From: Planctomycetota bacterium | GTDB taxonomy: Bacteria; Planctomycetota; Planctomycetia; Pirellulales; Lacipirellulaceae | Length of the DNA: 64,000 bases | NCBI GenBank assembly: GCA_013152205.1 | Contig: JAADGV010000112.1 | Location: forward strand, 1 to 64,000 | Reading direction: 5' to 3' | In this document: piece after piece, positions 9,499 to 18,264 of the stretch | How the letters are laid out: each line of letters begins with the position of its first letter | How positions within the stretch are numbered: the stretch's first letter is position 1 | Translations under genes and position numbers: made by a program | Notes under the pieces: generated by a model | Databases searched by the model: none | Told to the model about the DNA's origin: nothing | What the model saw: only the letters and a program-made list of their open reading frames with translations

Positions 9499-9978
9499 CT
9501 ACTCCTCGAAACGCAGCTCTATGACTTCAAAGTGGTTTGTGCCGGCGGGGACTTCGATTTCGGCCTTTTCGCCTACTTTTTTCCCAAGCAAACCTTGGGC
9601 AAGGGGGCTGGTGATGAGGATTTTTCCGCTGTCGTAATCTTCTTCTCCCGCGCCAACGAGCGTAAATTCCTCGGTGTCTCCAAAGTCGAGATCTTTCACC
9701 ACCACGGTAACCCCAAATACGACTTGGTCTTTGGGAAGCGTGGCCGGGTCGATAATGTCGGCTCGGGCCAGCTTATCTCGAAGGAGATTGATCTTGGCTT
9801 GAAGCATCCCTTGGCTCTCGCGAGCGCCGTGGTACTCCGCGTTTTCGCTAAGATCGCCTTCGGCACGTGCGGCGGCGATGCGTTTTTCGATCACCGGCAT
9901 TTGCACATTGTCCATGTCGTTCACTTCGGCCTTGAGCTTGTTGTAGCCGGTGCGGGTCATTGGTACACGTTCGGACAT
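9499..9978 (-). CDS. greA: transcription elongation factor GreA
   Basis: Rescues backtracked RNA polymerase by stimulating cleavage of the extruded 3' end of the transcript. At 159 residues it matches the family. The N-terminal coiled coil starts with [15 protein letters not shown] and contains the [18 protein letters not shown] tip (residues 37-54), which carries the acidic pair that coordinates magnesium in the polymerase channel. The C-terminal FKBP-like domain has [16 protein letters not shown] followed by a [10 protein letters not shown] tail. It lies downstream of the zinc-ribbon protein gene on the same strand, separated by a terminator hairpin, so it is probably transcribed alone. Confidence 0.97.
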   Translation of the reverse strand: MSERVPMTRTGYNKLKAEVNDMDNVQMPVIEKRIAAARAEGDLSENAEYHGARESQGMLQAKINLLRDKLARADIIDPATLPKDQVVFGVTVVVKDLDFGDTEEFTLVGAGEEDYDSGKILITSPLAQGLLGKKVGEKAEIEVPAGTNHFEVIELRFEE

Positions 9979-10045
9979 GGAAACCTCATCTACTATCTAT
10001 CTGTAAGTCGCAGCCAATACTGCCATCTGAAAAACCAAACAAAAT

Positions 10046-10067
10046 GGGTCTCCCTAACGAGAGACCC
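10046..10067 (-). terminator. intrinsic terminator of the zinc-ribbon gene
   Basis: GGGTCTC and GAGACCC form a perfect seven-base-pair stem with an eight-base loop. Read on the minus strand, the stem is followed by ATTTTG. It sits between the stop of the zinc-ribbon gene and the start of greA. Confidence 0.6.
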
Positions 10068-10134
10068 TAAGCTGTCCGCCTATTGTCGCTCGGGGCCGAA
10101 GTCGTGTAAAGAGCGACTGCTGCAAGGGAATGGC

Positions 10135-10839
10135 TCAAGATTCGCTGATATAGAGCAAACAACCACACGATTTGCAGAAAACTGGCTTGGAAAGCAATAG
10201 TTGGTTCTGCATATTGAGAGTGATCGAGACCCCACAGCCCAAGCAAACACAATCCTCAACCTCTGCCATTCCCTCGGCCCCTTTGCTGCGAATCACTCGC
10301 TGGTAGTCCGCTTTGATGTCGGTAGGCAACCCTTTTTCTGCCTCCGCCAAATCTGCTTCAAGTCGCTGAATATCGGCTTGAATGACTTGCGATTGCTGCG
10401 CTACCGTTTCGCGGCATTTCGCAAGTTCGCCATTCGTCACTCCGAGGAGTGCTTCGGTCTTAGAGACTTCGGTTTCTAGTTGATCGACTTTCTCGAAGGA
10501 TTCGAGAATTTCGTCGGCCAGCACACTACCGGCCATCTCGGAAGCGGCAATTTGCTCCAGTAGTGCTTGATACTCTTTGTTGCTTGAACAACCGTTCAGT
10601 TTGACTCGAAGGTCGTCGATTTTTTGTTCGCTCGCCTTCAATTCCAACTGTTTTCGGTCGGCAGCCATCTTTGTCTGCTTGACGTTGTCGAGTGCCGCGT
10701 CGAGAACTGTTTGTTGCTGGGCGACATTTGCCTCGCGAGCTTGCACCTGTCTAGGCCCTCGATCTAAGCGATCGCGTAAATCGCTAAGTTGGCTATGGAT
10801 ACGGTGAAGTTCCCGCAACGCTGCCGTCGAAACCGCCAT
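10135..10839 (-). CDS. CT398-like coiled-coil zinc-ribbon protein (DUF164)
   Basis: A 234-residue protein with a long antiparallel coiled coil (about residues 5-175) and a C-terminal C4 zinc ribbon formed by CLGC (near residue 198) and CKSCG (near residue 223). This is the layout of the CT398/DUF164 family, seen across bacteria, which is thought to bind nucleic acid or to act as a scaffold; no precise role is established. The start ATG has no strong Shine-Dalgarno sequence. The gene precedes greA on the same strand but is separated from it by a terminator. Many bacteria encode this family next to a Nif3-like gene; no such neighbour is present here. Confidence 0.8.
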   Translation of the reverse strand: MAVSTAALRELHRIHSQLSDLRDRLDRGPRQVQAREANVAQQQTVLDAALDNVKQTKMAADRKQLELKASEQKIDDLRVKLNGCSSNKEYQALLEQIAASEMAGSVLADEILESFEKVDQLETEVSKTEALLGVTNGELAKCRETVAQQSQVIQADIQRLEADLAEAEKGLPTDIKADYQRVIRSKGAEGMAEVEDCVCLGCGVSITLNMQNQLLLSKPVFCKSCGCLLYISES

Positions 10840-11272
10840 TCAATGTCTCCATATCTGAAGGGGACCGTATCGATCGCCCTGTTGGTGCTGAGGAACTGTG
10901 CTGCTCTAGAGCGTCTTGTCTTTTTCTGTTCGCAAGAGTGTTTTGCGGGAGGATGTCGTGGCCGACACCGCTAACGAATTCGGTAGCGAGCGATCACTGT
11001 CCCCCATTGTAGCGTTCTTGTTCCGATGTCATAAGACGTTGAAATTGGGCCAAAGTTCGATCGTTGATTTTCGTAGTCCGGGCAGGATGGCCGGGCTATG
11101 GTGCCTTTGTCCTCGGTCGGATGGAACACTCAGTATCGATTTTCTAGAAAACTGCGGGGAAAACGGTAAATCGTGATCGCATGGGTGTGCATCTTGCACT
11201 AAAATCGCGGTTTATCGGGGTTTTCCCGCAACTGCTTCAGTTCCTTTCACAACGAACATAGGTAATTCTCGC
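10840..11272. other. intergenic region upstream of xylA with a long inverted repeat
   Basis: No gene is supported. Bases 11152-11177 and 11204-11231 form an imperfect inverted repeat (arms beginning GCGGGGAAAACGG and ending CGGGGTTTTCCCGC) around a 26-base loop. It ends about 40 bases before the GTG start of xylA. It could be a leader hairpin or an operator; it has no T-run of a terminator. Confidence 0.45.
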
Positions 11273-12583
11273 GTGACTGCATTTCCTGAAATCGACCGTA
11301 TCCGTTACGAAGGCCCCGAAAGCAAGAACCCGCTGGCATTTCGACACTATAACGCCGACGAAGTGGTCGAGGGCCGCTCGATGCGCGATCACCTGCGGTT
11401 TAGCGTGGTCTACTGGCACACGTTTCGCGGGCAAGGGGCCGATCCATTTGGCCCTGGCACGGCTCTGCGGCCCTGGGACGATGGTAGCGAGTCGGTCGAA
11501 AACGCGCAGAATCGGGCCCGGGTTGCCTTCGAGTTTATCGAGAAGCTGGGGGCGCCGTACTATGCCTTTCACGACCGCGACGTTGCTCCTGAGGGTTCGA
11601 CCCTGTCTGAATCGAACAAGAACCTGGATGCGGTAGTCGAGGTGTTGCAGGAAGAGCAGGAACGCACCGGCATCAAGCTGCTGTGGGGGACGGCGAACCT
11701 GTTTAGCAATCCCCGTTATATGCACGGAGCGGCAACCAGCCCCAATTGCGAAGCGTTTGCCTATGCGGCTGCTCAAGTGAAGAAGGCTCTTGAGGTGACC
11801 CTTCAACTTGGTGGCGAAGGCTACACCTTTTGGGGCGGGCGAGAAGGTTATCAGAATTTGTGGAACACGGACATCGCTCGCGAGTTAGACCACTTGGCTC
11901 AGTTCCTGCACATGGCGGTCGACTATGCAAAAGAGATCGGTTTTGAGGGGCAGTTTTACATTGAGCCTAAGCCTAAGGAGCCGACCAAGCACCAATACGA
12001 TTCGGATGCTGCGGCCTGCCTGAATTTCTTGCGGCAATACGATTTGATAGATCATTTGAAGCTTAACTTGGAGACTAACCACGCGACACTAGCCGGCCAC
12101 ACGATGCACCATGAGCTTGAGGTGGCAGGCTCGTCGGGTGCGTTGGGGTCGCTTGATGCGAATACGGGCGACCTGCTGTTGGGTTGGGATACAGACCAGT
12201 TTCCTACGGACATTTATTTAACCACGCAGTGCATGCTTTCGGTTTTGAAGTATGGCGGTTTGAAAACGGGGGGCGTGAATTTCGATGCCAAGGTTCGGCG
12301 CGAAAGCTTCGAGCCGATCGATCTGTTTTACGCACACATTGGCGGCATGGATGCGTTTGCTCGCGGGTTGAAAATTGCAGCCGACATCCGAGCCGATGGC
12401 CAGCTGCAAGGGTTGCTCGTCGAGCGTTACTCTAATTGGGACAGTGGCTTAGGAGCCGAAATCGAGGTGGGTCAACACAACCTTGCTTCGCTTGAGAAAA
12501 TCATGCTCGAAAAGGGCGAAGCCGAGGCGAACCGTAGCGGGCGGCAGGAGATGCTTGAGAATCTTATCAATACTTTCCTTTGA
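11273..12583 (+). CDS. xylA: xylose isomerase, class II
   Basis: Interconverts D-xylose and D-xylulose (and glucose and fructose) in the cytoplasm. The 436 residues fit the longer class II enzymes. Visible active-site elements: [13 protein letters not shown] (catalytic His) near residue 100, WGGREGYQ near residue 185, the metal ligand stretch [16 protein letters not shown] near residue 230, [19 protein letters not shown] near residue 270, and [19 protein letters not shown] near residue 300. The start is a GTG; translation from it gives the expected N terminus ([23 protein letters not shown]). No xylulokinase or transporter is adjacent, so the enzyme works with partners encoded elsewhere. An inverted repeat lies just upstream. 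Confidence 0.96.
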   Translation: MTAFPEIDRIRYEGPESKNPLAFRHYNADEVVEGRSMRDHLRFSVVYWHTFRGQGADPFGPGTALRPWDDGSESVENAQNRARVAFEFIEKLGAPYYAFHDRDVAPEGSTLSESNKNLDAVVEVLQEEQERTGIKLLWGTANLFSNPRYMHGAATSPNCEAFAYAAAQVKKALEVTLQLGGEGYTFWGGREGYQNLWNTDIARELDHLAQFLHMAVDYAKEIGFEGQFYIEPKPKEPTKHQYDSDAAACLNFLRQYDLIDHLKLNLETNHATLAGHTMHHELEVAGSSGALGSLDANTGDLLLGWDTDQFPTDIYLTTQCMLSVLKYGGLKTGGVNFDAKVRRESFEPIDLFYAHIGGMDAFARGLKIAADIRADGQLQGLLVERYSNWDSGLGAEIEVGQHNLASLEKIMLEKGEAEANRSGRQEMLENLINTFL

Positions 12584-13081
12584 TGTTTGTTTTGGCTAAG
12601 CCGCGAGCGGCTGGGGGACTTTATTGGACAAAATTGTGTTGGTTGGTGCTTCTATGGCAGTGTTTGGTGGGTTAGTTTTGGCACGAATCGCGGGGAAAAC
12701 GCATTGAGGTGGACAAAAGGGAGTTCGGAATGCTGAATTCGGAGTGCGGAAGGGGATAATATTGTCCATTTGGGCGCGGTAAATGACGAAATCTGAATGA
12801 CGAATGACGAAAAAGCTGATTGCTAACGGCTAAAAGCTGATCGCTATTGTCTCAGATGTGGTGGCCTAATTTCAACTGTTAAGTTTGGCCGGGGGGGTAC
12901 GAGTTTTGCTAGTAGGTTTTGTTGGGAATCGGGGTAATCTGCGGGGAGGGTACTTCGTCGGTAGCTTAGCTTGAGTAGGTAGCTGTCGGGTGGTTGTAGA
13001 AAATTGCTCAATCGTTGATCGTCAAAGGGCGATTTTACGAGAACAGGCAACCATTCTTACTTGCAATGATAGGACCTACCC
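12584..13081. other. intergenic region with repeats after xylA
   Basis: No gene is supported. Bases 12599-12612 form a perfect palindrome (AGCCGC-GA-GCGGCT) inside a copy (12594-12617) of the CGCxxGCGGCTTAGCC repeat family, in reverse orientation; it may end xylA transcription. Bases 12695-12718 match 957-980. Bases 12782-12842 are low-complexity with three copies of AATGACGAA and two of AAAAGCTGAT. Planctomycete intergenic DNA often has such words. Confidence 0.5.
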
Positions 13082-13858
13082 GTGGCAAGTGCCGATCTCT
13101 CGCAACTGACTGCTATCATCCCTGCTTCGAATCGCAAAAAGTCTATTCAACGGCTAGTGCGTAGTATGCGGAAGAGCTATCCGACGCTGCGTATTCTTGT
13201 CGCGGACGACAGTGGCGAACCGCTGGCTTGCAAAGGTGCCGACTGTTTTCGGTTGCCAACAGGGGTTGGTCGGAGTGCGGCTTGCAATGCCATGCTAGCA
13301 CGTCTACGCACCCCTTATTTTTTGATGCTGGACGATCGGTGCGAGATGACCAAAGAGACCAGCATCGAAACGCTGCTGGAATTGGTACGCGACGATAAAC
13401 TCGACGTGGCTGCTGGCGATCTTATCGGTAGCCGACGACGGTTTTGGTTTTTTGTTAGCCGACAGCCGCAGCCTGGGCACGGCACGTTTGAGCTGGCAGG
13501 CGATCAGCTCACGCTGCATGGCGGCCATCGGACCGTGGGCGAGGGGTATTCTTGGTGCGATATCGTGCATAATTTTTATGTCGCCCGAACGGATAAGGTT
13601 CGCAACATGGGCGGATGGGATCCTGAGCTTGTGAACGACGAGCGCGAGGAATTCTTTGTTCGCGGCCATCGGCATGGCCTTCGGGTGGGTATCTCGCCGG
13701 AGGTGACGGCCTTGCTTTGGAACGAGCGAGAGCCGGCGACCAGCACTGAGCCTGCGCCCAATCTCAAGAGCTTGGCTACTGCCAAGATGGGGCTGACGCG
13801 GATGACTGACTTGGACGGGCAGGTGTTTAAGGCACCGCGTCGGGTGATGGCTGCTTAG
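13082..13858 (+). CDS. family 2-type glycosyltransferase
   Basis: A 258-residue soluble GT-A fold glycosyltransferase. The N-terminal nucleotide-sugar binding half starts with LTAIIPASNRKKSIQRLVRSM and has VADDSGEP near residue 42 and a DxD-like metal site in FLMLDDRCEM near residue 83. The second half has MGGWDPELVNDEREEFFVR near residue 185, which resembles the acceptor side of GT2/GT12 enzymes such as the beta-1,4-GalNAc transferase group. The start is the GTG at 13082. No membrane segment is seen. The gene stands alone, so donor, acceptor and pathway (envelope glycan or polysaccharide) cannot be inferred. Confidence 0.78.
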   Translation: MASADLSQLTAIIPASNRKKSIQRLVRSMRKSYPTLRILVADDSGEPLACKGADCFRLPTGVGRSAACNAMLARLRTPYFLMLDDRCEMTKETSIETLLELVRDDKLDVAAGDLIGSRRRFWFFVSRQPQPGHGTFELAGDQLTLHGGHRTVGEGYSWCDIVHNFYVARTDKVRNMGGWDPELVNDEREEFFVRGHRHGLRVGISPEVTALLWNEREPATSTEPAPNLKSLATAKMGLTRMTDLDGQVFKAPRRVMAA

Positions 13859-13887
13859 CTGCGTTTTTTGCTTGGTTGTGGCTTCCG

Positions 13888-13904
13888 GCGGATCGTAGAT
13901 CCGC
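13888..13904. repeat. perfect hairpin palindrome after the glycosyltransferase
   Basis: GCGGATC-GTA-GATCCGC, a seven-base-pair stem with a three-base loop, 30 bases after the glycosyltransferase stop. There is no T-run. It may act as a transcript-end hairpin or be a repetitive extragenic palindrome. Confidence 0.4.
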
Positions 13905-13985
13905 GGCTATAAGAGGCCGGAGGCGAATTTCTCGTCGCGAAGGGCACAAAGAAATTACGACGTTTTTTTAGTTTTTTCTATTGCT

Positions 13986-14007
13986 TATATCGTTACATTG
14001 CGATATA
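13986..14007 (+). promoter_or_regulatory. candidate ArsR-family operator
   Basis: TATATCG and CGATATA form a perfect seven-base inverted repeat separated by eight bases, centred about 40 bases upstream of the start of the ArsR-type repressor gene. AT-rich dyads of this spacing are typical operators of SmtB/ArsR-family repressors, including the sulfide-responsive BigR/SqrR/YgaV branch. Autoregulation is therefore likely. Confidence 0.6.
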
Positions 14008-14035
14008 GTAATATACAGACAAACGAAAGGCGACT

Positions 14036-14341
14036 ATGGCAAGTACCAAGAAAATAAAATTGACCGACCTGAAATCGCTGGAGCAGGCGGCGGAGTGTTT
14101 GCGTACTTTGGCCCATCCCCACCGGCTACGGATTGTGCAGATGTTGCTGCAAAGCGAATATACGGTGGGCGAATTGGCCGAGGCTTGCGAAATCGCACCC
14201 CATATGGCGTCTGAGCATCTTCGCAAGATGCAACACTGCGGTTTTTTGGATAGCGAAAAGGATGGTCAACGTCGGTACTACCATGTGGTTGAGCCCCACT
14301 TGGCCAATATCCTTTCGTGTATTGAAGCCCGATTTGAATAG
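14036..14341 (+). CDS. ArsR/SmtB-family transcriptional repressor
   Basis: A 101-residue winged-helix regulator. The helix-turn-helix spans about residues 45-68 (YTVGELAEACEIAPHMASEH) and is followed by the wing (FLDSEKDGQRRYYHVV). Preceding it is the LAHPHRLRIVQMLL helix typical of the family. Four Cys occur: in AECLRT, EACEIA, MQHCGF and LSCIEA. The classical CxC metal site of ArsR is absent, but Cys residues in the DNA-binding half and in the last helix recall the dithiol switch of BigR/SqrR/YgaV, which respond to persulfides. Context supports that reading, because the next gene is a YgaP-like rhodanese. The effector assignment is inference. An operator-like palindrome lies directly upstream. 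Confidence 0.88.
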   Translation: MASTKKIKLTDLKSLEQAAECLRTLAHPHRLRIVQMLLQSEYTVGELAEACEIAPHMASEHLRKMQHCGFLDSEKDGQRRYYHVVEPHLANILSCIEARFE

Positions 14342-14472
14342 CAATTTTTTTCGCCAATACATCGCATTATCGCAACATACAGAGATATGAAATTTCACAT
14401 GAATTATCCCATAAACATTAACGCAGAAGGAATTTGGGACTACCAAAACTACCTAAACCCTAGGAGTTCGTC

Positions 14473-15033
14473 ATGTCTATAAAAACTATCCATCCGAGAG
14501 AACTTCGACAGCTAGTCGCTCAAGGCAAAGCGATCGATCTGATTGATGTTCGCACTCCCGCCGAATATCGAGAGGTCCATGCCACGCTTGCTCGCAATGT
14601 GCCACTCCTAGCACTTGATCCGGAGGACGTTATTCAGGCACACGAGGGAAGCTGCGACGAGCCGTTGTATGTGATTTGTCGTAGCGGGAGTCGTGCGAAC
14701 CAGGCATGTCTAAAGTTTGTCGAGGCCGGTTTTACCAACGTGGTAAACGTCGAAGGCGGAACGCTGGCTTGGGACGGAGCGGGCCTTGAAGTTGTGCGTG
14801 GGAAGAAGGCCATTTCGCTGGAACGTCAGGTTCGTATCGCAGCAGGCTCGCTGGTATTGCTGGGGGCCGTGTTGGGGTACTTCGTGAATCCGTATTTCAT
14901 TGGGCTGTCGGCGTTTGTTGGTGCTGGCTTGGTGTTTGCGGGCATCACCGATACATGTGGGATGGCGATGATCTTGGCCCGGATGCCCTGGAATCAGGTT
15001 TGTGGTGCGGACAAGGCAAGTTGTTCGCGTTGA
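14473..15033 (+). CDS. YgaP-like membrane rhodanese (rhodanese + DUF2892)
   Basis: A 186-residue sulfurtransferase anchored in the inner membrane. The rhodanese domain (about residues 5-110) has DLIDVRTPAEY and the active-site loop CRSGSRA with the catalytic Cys. The C-terminal DUF2892 part (about residues 115-180) has two hydrophobic segments, and ends in the TDTCGMAMILARMPWN element of the family. Domain order and length match E. coli YgaP (174 residues), which is regulated by the adjacent ArsR-type YgaV in response to sulfide. The order regulator-rhodanese is the same here. The ribosome binding site AGGAG precedes the ATG. The gene probably handles persulfide sulfur. Confidence 0.9.
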   Translation: MSIKTIHPRELRQLVAQGKAIDLIDVRTPAEYREVHATLARNVPLLALDPEDVIQAHEGSCDEPLYVICRSGSRANQACLKFVEAGFTNVVNVEGGTLAWDGAGLEVVRGKKAISLERQVRIAAGSLVLLGAVLGYFVNPYFIGLSAFVGAGLVFAGITDTCGMAMILARMPWNQVCGADKASCSR

Positions 15034-15141
15034 AAATTGTCTGGAGAATAATCGTCTGACAAGAATTTCATAAGCACGGTCGTTATGCACGGTAGAATGA
15101 GTGCGAGACATTCCCTCGCGATTTTTAGAAAGGAAAAACTG

Positions 15142-15567
15142 ATGGACAAGAACAAGTTGATCGATAATCTGAACGAGGATCTTGCAGGAGAGCTTGGGGC
15201 GATCATTCAGTACCTCACCTATGCGGCTAAGACGACCGGCCCTTATCGGCCGCAATTGTCGCAGTTTTTTCTTGCGGAAGTTGCCGATGAGCAGCTTCAT
15301 GCCCAGTTTCTGGCCAACAAGATCGTGGCACTCGGTGGAGAGCCTACTACAACGGCACGAGCGGTTCCTGCTGCTGCGACGAATCGCGAAATGCTCGAAG
15401 CCGTTTTGGTTGCCGAACAGCGGGCAACGAAAGACTACACCCAACGGGCATTAGAAGCAGAGGACTTCGGCGACAAAGGGTTGGTCGTCCAGTTAGAAGA
15501 CATCGTTCGCGACGAAAGTAATCACTCGGAAGAAACCGAGCGGATTTTGCGCGATTGGCCACTGTAG
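15142..15567 (+). CDS. ferritin-like diiron protein (bacterioferritin/Dps type)
   Basis: A 141-residue four-helix-bundle protein. I place the start at the ATG at 15142, preceded by AGAAAGGA; the upstream in-frame ATG at 15085 would add 19 residues unlike the family. Likely diiron ligands lie in helix 1 (EDLAGELGAIIQY), in EVADEQLHAQF of helix 2, in VAEQRATKDY of helix 3, and in DIVRDESNHSEETERIL of helix 4. It could store iron or detoxify peroxide. Its place between a rhodanese and a CoA-disulfide-reductase-like gene suggests a role in a combined oxidative or reactive-sulfur response, which is inferred from context. Confidence 0.85.
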   Translation: MDKNKLIDNLNEDLAGELGAIIQYLTYAAKTTGPYRPQLSQFFLAEVADEQLHAQFLANKIVALGGEPTTTARAVPAAATNREMLEAVLVAEQRATKDYTQRALEAEDFGDKGLVVQLEDIVRDESNHSEETERILRDWPL

Positions 15568-15594
15568 GACTCCGTAGGAAAGTTGAGGCGAATG

Positions 15595-17247
15595 ATGAAA
15601 ATTGTCATCGTAGGTGCTGTCGCTGGTGGAGCGTCGGCAGCCGCTCGGGCGCGTCGTTTGGATGAAGATGCTGAGATTGTCTTATTTGAGCGGGGCGAAG
15701 CTCCCTCGTTTGCCAACTGTGGCCTGCCTTACTACGTGGGAGGTGTGATTCAGCAGCGCGAGGCTTTGTTGGTTGCTCCGAAGCAGCGTTTGGTAGATCG
15801 ATATCGGCTTGATGTTCGTACTCGTACGGAAGTGACGGCCATTGATCGCGAGGCGAAGGTTGTCAGCGTTCGCAACTTAGAGACCGGCGAAGAGTATGAA
15901 CAGGCTTACGACAAATTGATTCTTTCGCCAGGGGCTTCGCCGCTACGTCCGCCGATCCCCGGCGTAGACTTGCCGAAGGTTTTCACGCTGCGTGATTTGC
16001 GTGATGCGGATCAACTCCATGAAATCGTGCAGACTGCAAAACATGCCGTGGTGATTGGAGCCGGGTTTATCGGGCTAGAAATGGCCGAGAACCTTGTTCA
16101 TCGGGGTTTGAAGACAACGGTGGTCGAGCTGGCAGACCAGATTTTGCCGCCCTGGGATGCCGAAATGGTAGCGCCAGTTGCAGAATACTTGCAGCAAAAA
16201 GGGATCGACCTGAAGTTATCGGATGCGGCTGAGGCGATCGAGGAAGATGGCCAAGCGATGCGGGTTCGCTTACGATCGGGGCAGCAAGTGGCGGCTGACC
16301 TTGTTGTGATGAGCGTTGGCGTACGACCCGAAAATGCTTTGGCTGTGGCAGCCGGTTTAGAAGTCGGGCCGCGCGGTGGCATCCAAGTCGACGGGCACAT
16401 GCAGACGACAGATCCGGATATCTACGCGGTAGGCGATGCGGTGGAGGTGCGTCATTTTGTCGATGGCTCGCCGATCCAAATCCCCCTCGGCGGCCCGGCG
16501 AATCGCCAAGGACGGATTGCTGCGGATTGCATCTTTGGGCGTGACTCAACCTATCGTGGCACGCAAGGCACCGCGGTTGTTGGAATCTTCGACATGGTGG
16601 CCGCCATGACAGGCCATAGCGAAAAGGTACTTGCGTCTGCCTCGCACCCATACCTAAAGGTGTATGTTCACCCCAAAGATCATGCTGGGTATTATCCGGG
16701 AGCCGAGTCGCTAACCATCAAGCTTTTGTTTTCGCCCGACGACGGCAAGATATTAGGCGCCCAGGTGGTGGGCGGTAAGGGCGTGGATAAGCGAATCGAC
16801 GTTTTGGCGGTGGCCCTTCAAGCGGGCATGACCGTCTACGATCTCGAAGAGATGGAGCTGGCCTACGCACCCCAGTTTGGTTCGGCCAAAGACCCGGTGA
16901 ATATGGCAGGGTTTGTCGCCGCAGGTGTATTGCGTGGCGACCATCCGATGCAACACGTCGAGTCGCTACTGGGCGACGCGGCTGACCAGCCGCCGTTTAT
17001 CTTGGATGTGCGTTCGCCGGCAGAGTTCGAGGCTGGCCATGTCCCGGGCGCGGTAAACATCTCGGTCGATGAATTGAGAAACCGCCTGGATGAATTGCCG
17101 AAAGACCAACCGATAGTTGCCTATTGCCAGGTTGGAATGCGCGGCTACTTGGCCACTAGGATTCTTATGCAACGGGGATTTAAGGTGAGTAACCTCGGCG
17201 GCGGGTATACGACCTATGGGGCAATGGTATCGAGCCGGGGGGCGTAG
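15595..17247 (+). CDS. CoA-disulfide reductase-like flavoprotein fused to rhodanese
   Basis: An FAD/NAD(P)H-dependent pyridine-nucleotide-disulfide oxidoreductase of about 550 residues. I prefer the ATG at 15595, with GAGG six bases upstream and the FAD dinucleotide motif (KIVIVGAVAGGASAAARAR) starting at residue 2. The single active-site Cys lies in SFANCGLPYYVGG near residue 43, as in CoA-disulfide and NADH:persulfide reductases. A second nucleotide fold (AVVIGAGFIGLEMAE) is near residue 155, and TDPDIYAVGDAVEV near residue 275 binds FAD. A C-terminal rhodanese domain (from about residue 455) has active-site Cys in AYCQVGMRG. This CoADR-Rhd architecture is linked to reduction of CoA persulfides and polysulfides. 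Only 27 bases separate it from the ferritin-like gene, so the two are probably co-transcribed. Confidence 0.92.
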   Translation: MKIVIVGAVAGGASAAARARRLDEDAEIVLFERGEAPSFANCGLPYYVGGVIQQREALLVAPKQRLVDRYRLDVRTRTEVTAIDREAKVVSVRNLETGEEYEQAYDKLILSPGASPLRPPIPGVDLPKVFTLRDLRDADQLHEIVQTAKHAVVIGAGFIGLEMAENLVHRGLKTTVVELADQILPPWDAEMVAPVAEYLQQKGIDLKLSDAAEAIEEDGQAMRVRLRSGQQVAADLVVMSVGVRPENALAVAAGLEVGPRGGIQVDGHMQTTDPDIYAVGDAVEVRHFVDGSPIQIPLGGPANRQGRIAADCIFGRDSTYRGTQGTAVVGIFDMVAAMTGHSEKVLASASHPYLKVYVHPKDHAGYYPGAESLTIKLLFSPDDGKILGAQVVGGKGVDKRIDVLAVALQAGMTVYDLEEMELAYAPQFGSAKDPVNMAGFVAAGVLRGDHPMQHVESLLGDAADQPPFILDVRSPAEFEAGHVPGAVNISVDELRNRLDELPKDQPIVAYCQVGMRGYLATRILMQRGFKVSNLGGGYTTYGAMVSSRGA

Positions 17248-17286
17248 CCTGGATTTCTCACTACAAGGGTGCAACGCAGCAAAGCC

Positions 17287-17679
17287 ATGGCAAATCAACT
17301 ACAAGACAAACTAATCGAAGCGGCGATTGCCACCCGGGGTAATGCCTATGCGCCCTACTCGAAGTTCCCGGTCGGAGCTGCTGTGCTTGCCGAAGATGGC
17401 AGTATCTTCGCGGGGGCGAATGTCGAAAACGTTTCGTATGGTTTGACCATTTGTGCGGAGCGAGTAGCGACTGCTTCTGCGGTATCGGCAGGACATCGCA
17501 AGTTGCTGGCGGTGGCGATTGTGTCGGACAGCGGGGCACCGCCTTGTGGAGCGTGTCGGCAATTTCTGGCCGAATTTGGTGGCAGCATCGAGGTGATTTT
17601 GGTCGAAGCCGATCAACCCGAAAACGTGCAAGAAACTACGCTCGATAAGCTTTTGCCTGAGCAGTTCAAACTAGAGTAA
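17287..17679 (+). CDS. cdd: cytidine deaminase
   Basis: Deaminates cytidine and deoxycytidine to uridine and deoxyuridine in pyrimidine salvage. A 130-residue homotetrameric-type enzyme. The zinc site and catalytic Glu are in CAERVA near residue 55, with the second zinc pair in PPCGACRQFLAEF near residue 89. The N-terminal NAYAPYSKFPVGAAV and GANVENVSYGLT segments bind substrate. The frame is open back to 17269, but the ATG at 17287 gives the family N terminus. It lies 39 bases after the CoADR-rhodanese gene and may be read through from it, though it has no evident functional link. Confidence 0.95.
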   Translation: MANQLQDKLIEAAIATRGNAYAPYSKFPVGAAVLAEDGSIFAGANVENVSYGLTICAERVATASAVSAGHRKLLAVAIVSDSGAPPCGACRQFLAEFGGSIEVILVEADQPENVQETTLDKLLPEQFKLE

Positions 17680-17869
17680 CTTGCCTCCAAAACGGCTAAT
17701 TCGCTCAACCCCAATTCTTAGCTTTGGCAAAGCCCCAGAGCAGATCCTTCAATTGTCTAGCCACAGAATTCCCCACGCGGCAGAGCCGCAACCCAGCAGA
17801 CAAAATTTGACAGGATAACAGGATAAACCAGATGAGAGGCATCCCGTTGATCACAAAAAGCAATTGAAA

Positions 17870-17932
17870 GAACACTAATCGGCGCTAATTTTCGCTAATC
17901 TGATTAGCGCCAATTAGCGAAGATTAGTGTTC
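17870..17932. repeat. palindromic repeat of the TTAGCGAT type
   Basis: An imperfect 63-base palindrome with perfect 11-base ends (GAACACTAATC and GATTAGTGTTC) and a core of GCTAAT/ATTAGC words. A related palindrome built from the same words is at 42216-42307. It is non-coding and could fold into a long hairpin. Confidence 0.65.
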
Positions 17933-18046
17933 CAACTCGAATTGATAACCGTTGCAATTCCTTTGCGCCTTAGCATCTTTGCAAGAGTCCTACTTAATGG
18001 CCTAACCAGCCAAGATTTTTGCACGCTGCGCAAACTTGAACCGTTA

Positions 18047-18143
18047 GTAGCACAGAGAACACCGTGCGAAGGTTATTTGCTTCAGTATTTTCTCTGAGAC
18101 CTCGGCGTGCTCTGTAGCTATGCTTTTATAGGAAATGCTCTAG
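18047..18143. repeat. CTAGAGCA-type repeat, right part
   Basis: Matches the core (CACAGAGAACAC...TCTCTGAGACCTCGG...GTGCTCTGT) and the right end (AGGAAATGCTCTAG) of the element at 53243-53368. The left terminal repeat is missing here, although a detached left-end copy lies at 17736-17767, suggesting an element broken by an insertion or rearrangement. Its right end is about 120 bases upstream of the next small gene. Confidence 0.6.
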
Positions 18144-18264
18144 TTCTCATGGGTATTTGCTTGACAGCCAGGAGGAAACCGCGATACTCGATCTACTGGG
18201 GGGCTGCCCGCTATTTGCAGCAGCTACGAGGCATTCTTTGGTTTTCGTTCGGAGGGAACCCGTC

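Larger units (their letters stand above)
17680..18264. other. repeat-filled intergenic region after cdd
   Basis: No gene is supported before 18265. Bases 17736-17767 match the left end (CAGAGCAGATCCTTCAATTG, then TAGCCACAGA) of the CTAGAGCA element at 53243-53368. Bases 17809-17842 carry a GACAGGATAACAGGAT word whose reverse complement recurs at 35701-35727. Bases 17957-17986 belong to the CTTTGCGCCTTAGCATCTTT family seen also at 19052-19080 and, reversed, at 24312-24343. A palindrome (17870-17932) and another CTAGAGCA-type element (18047-18143) are listed separately. Confidence 0.55.

Noticed and set aside
14350-14390. Second operator-like site before the rhodanese gene
   Set aside because: ATCGCA occurs twice as a direct repeat, but no true palindrome is formed, unlike 13986-14007.
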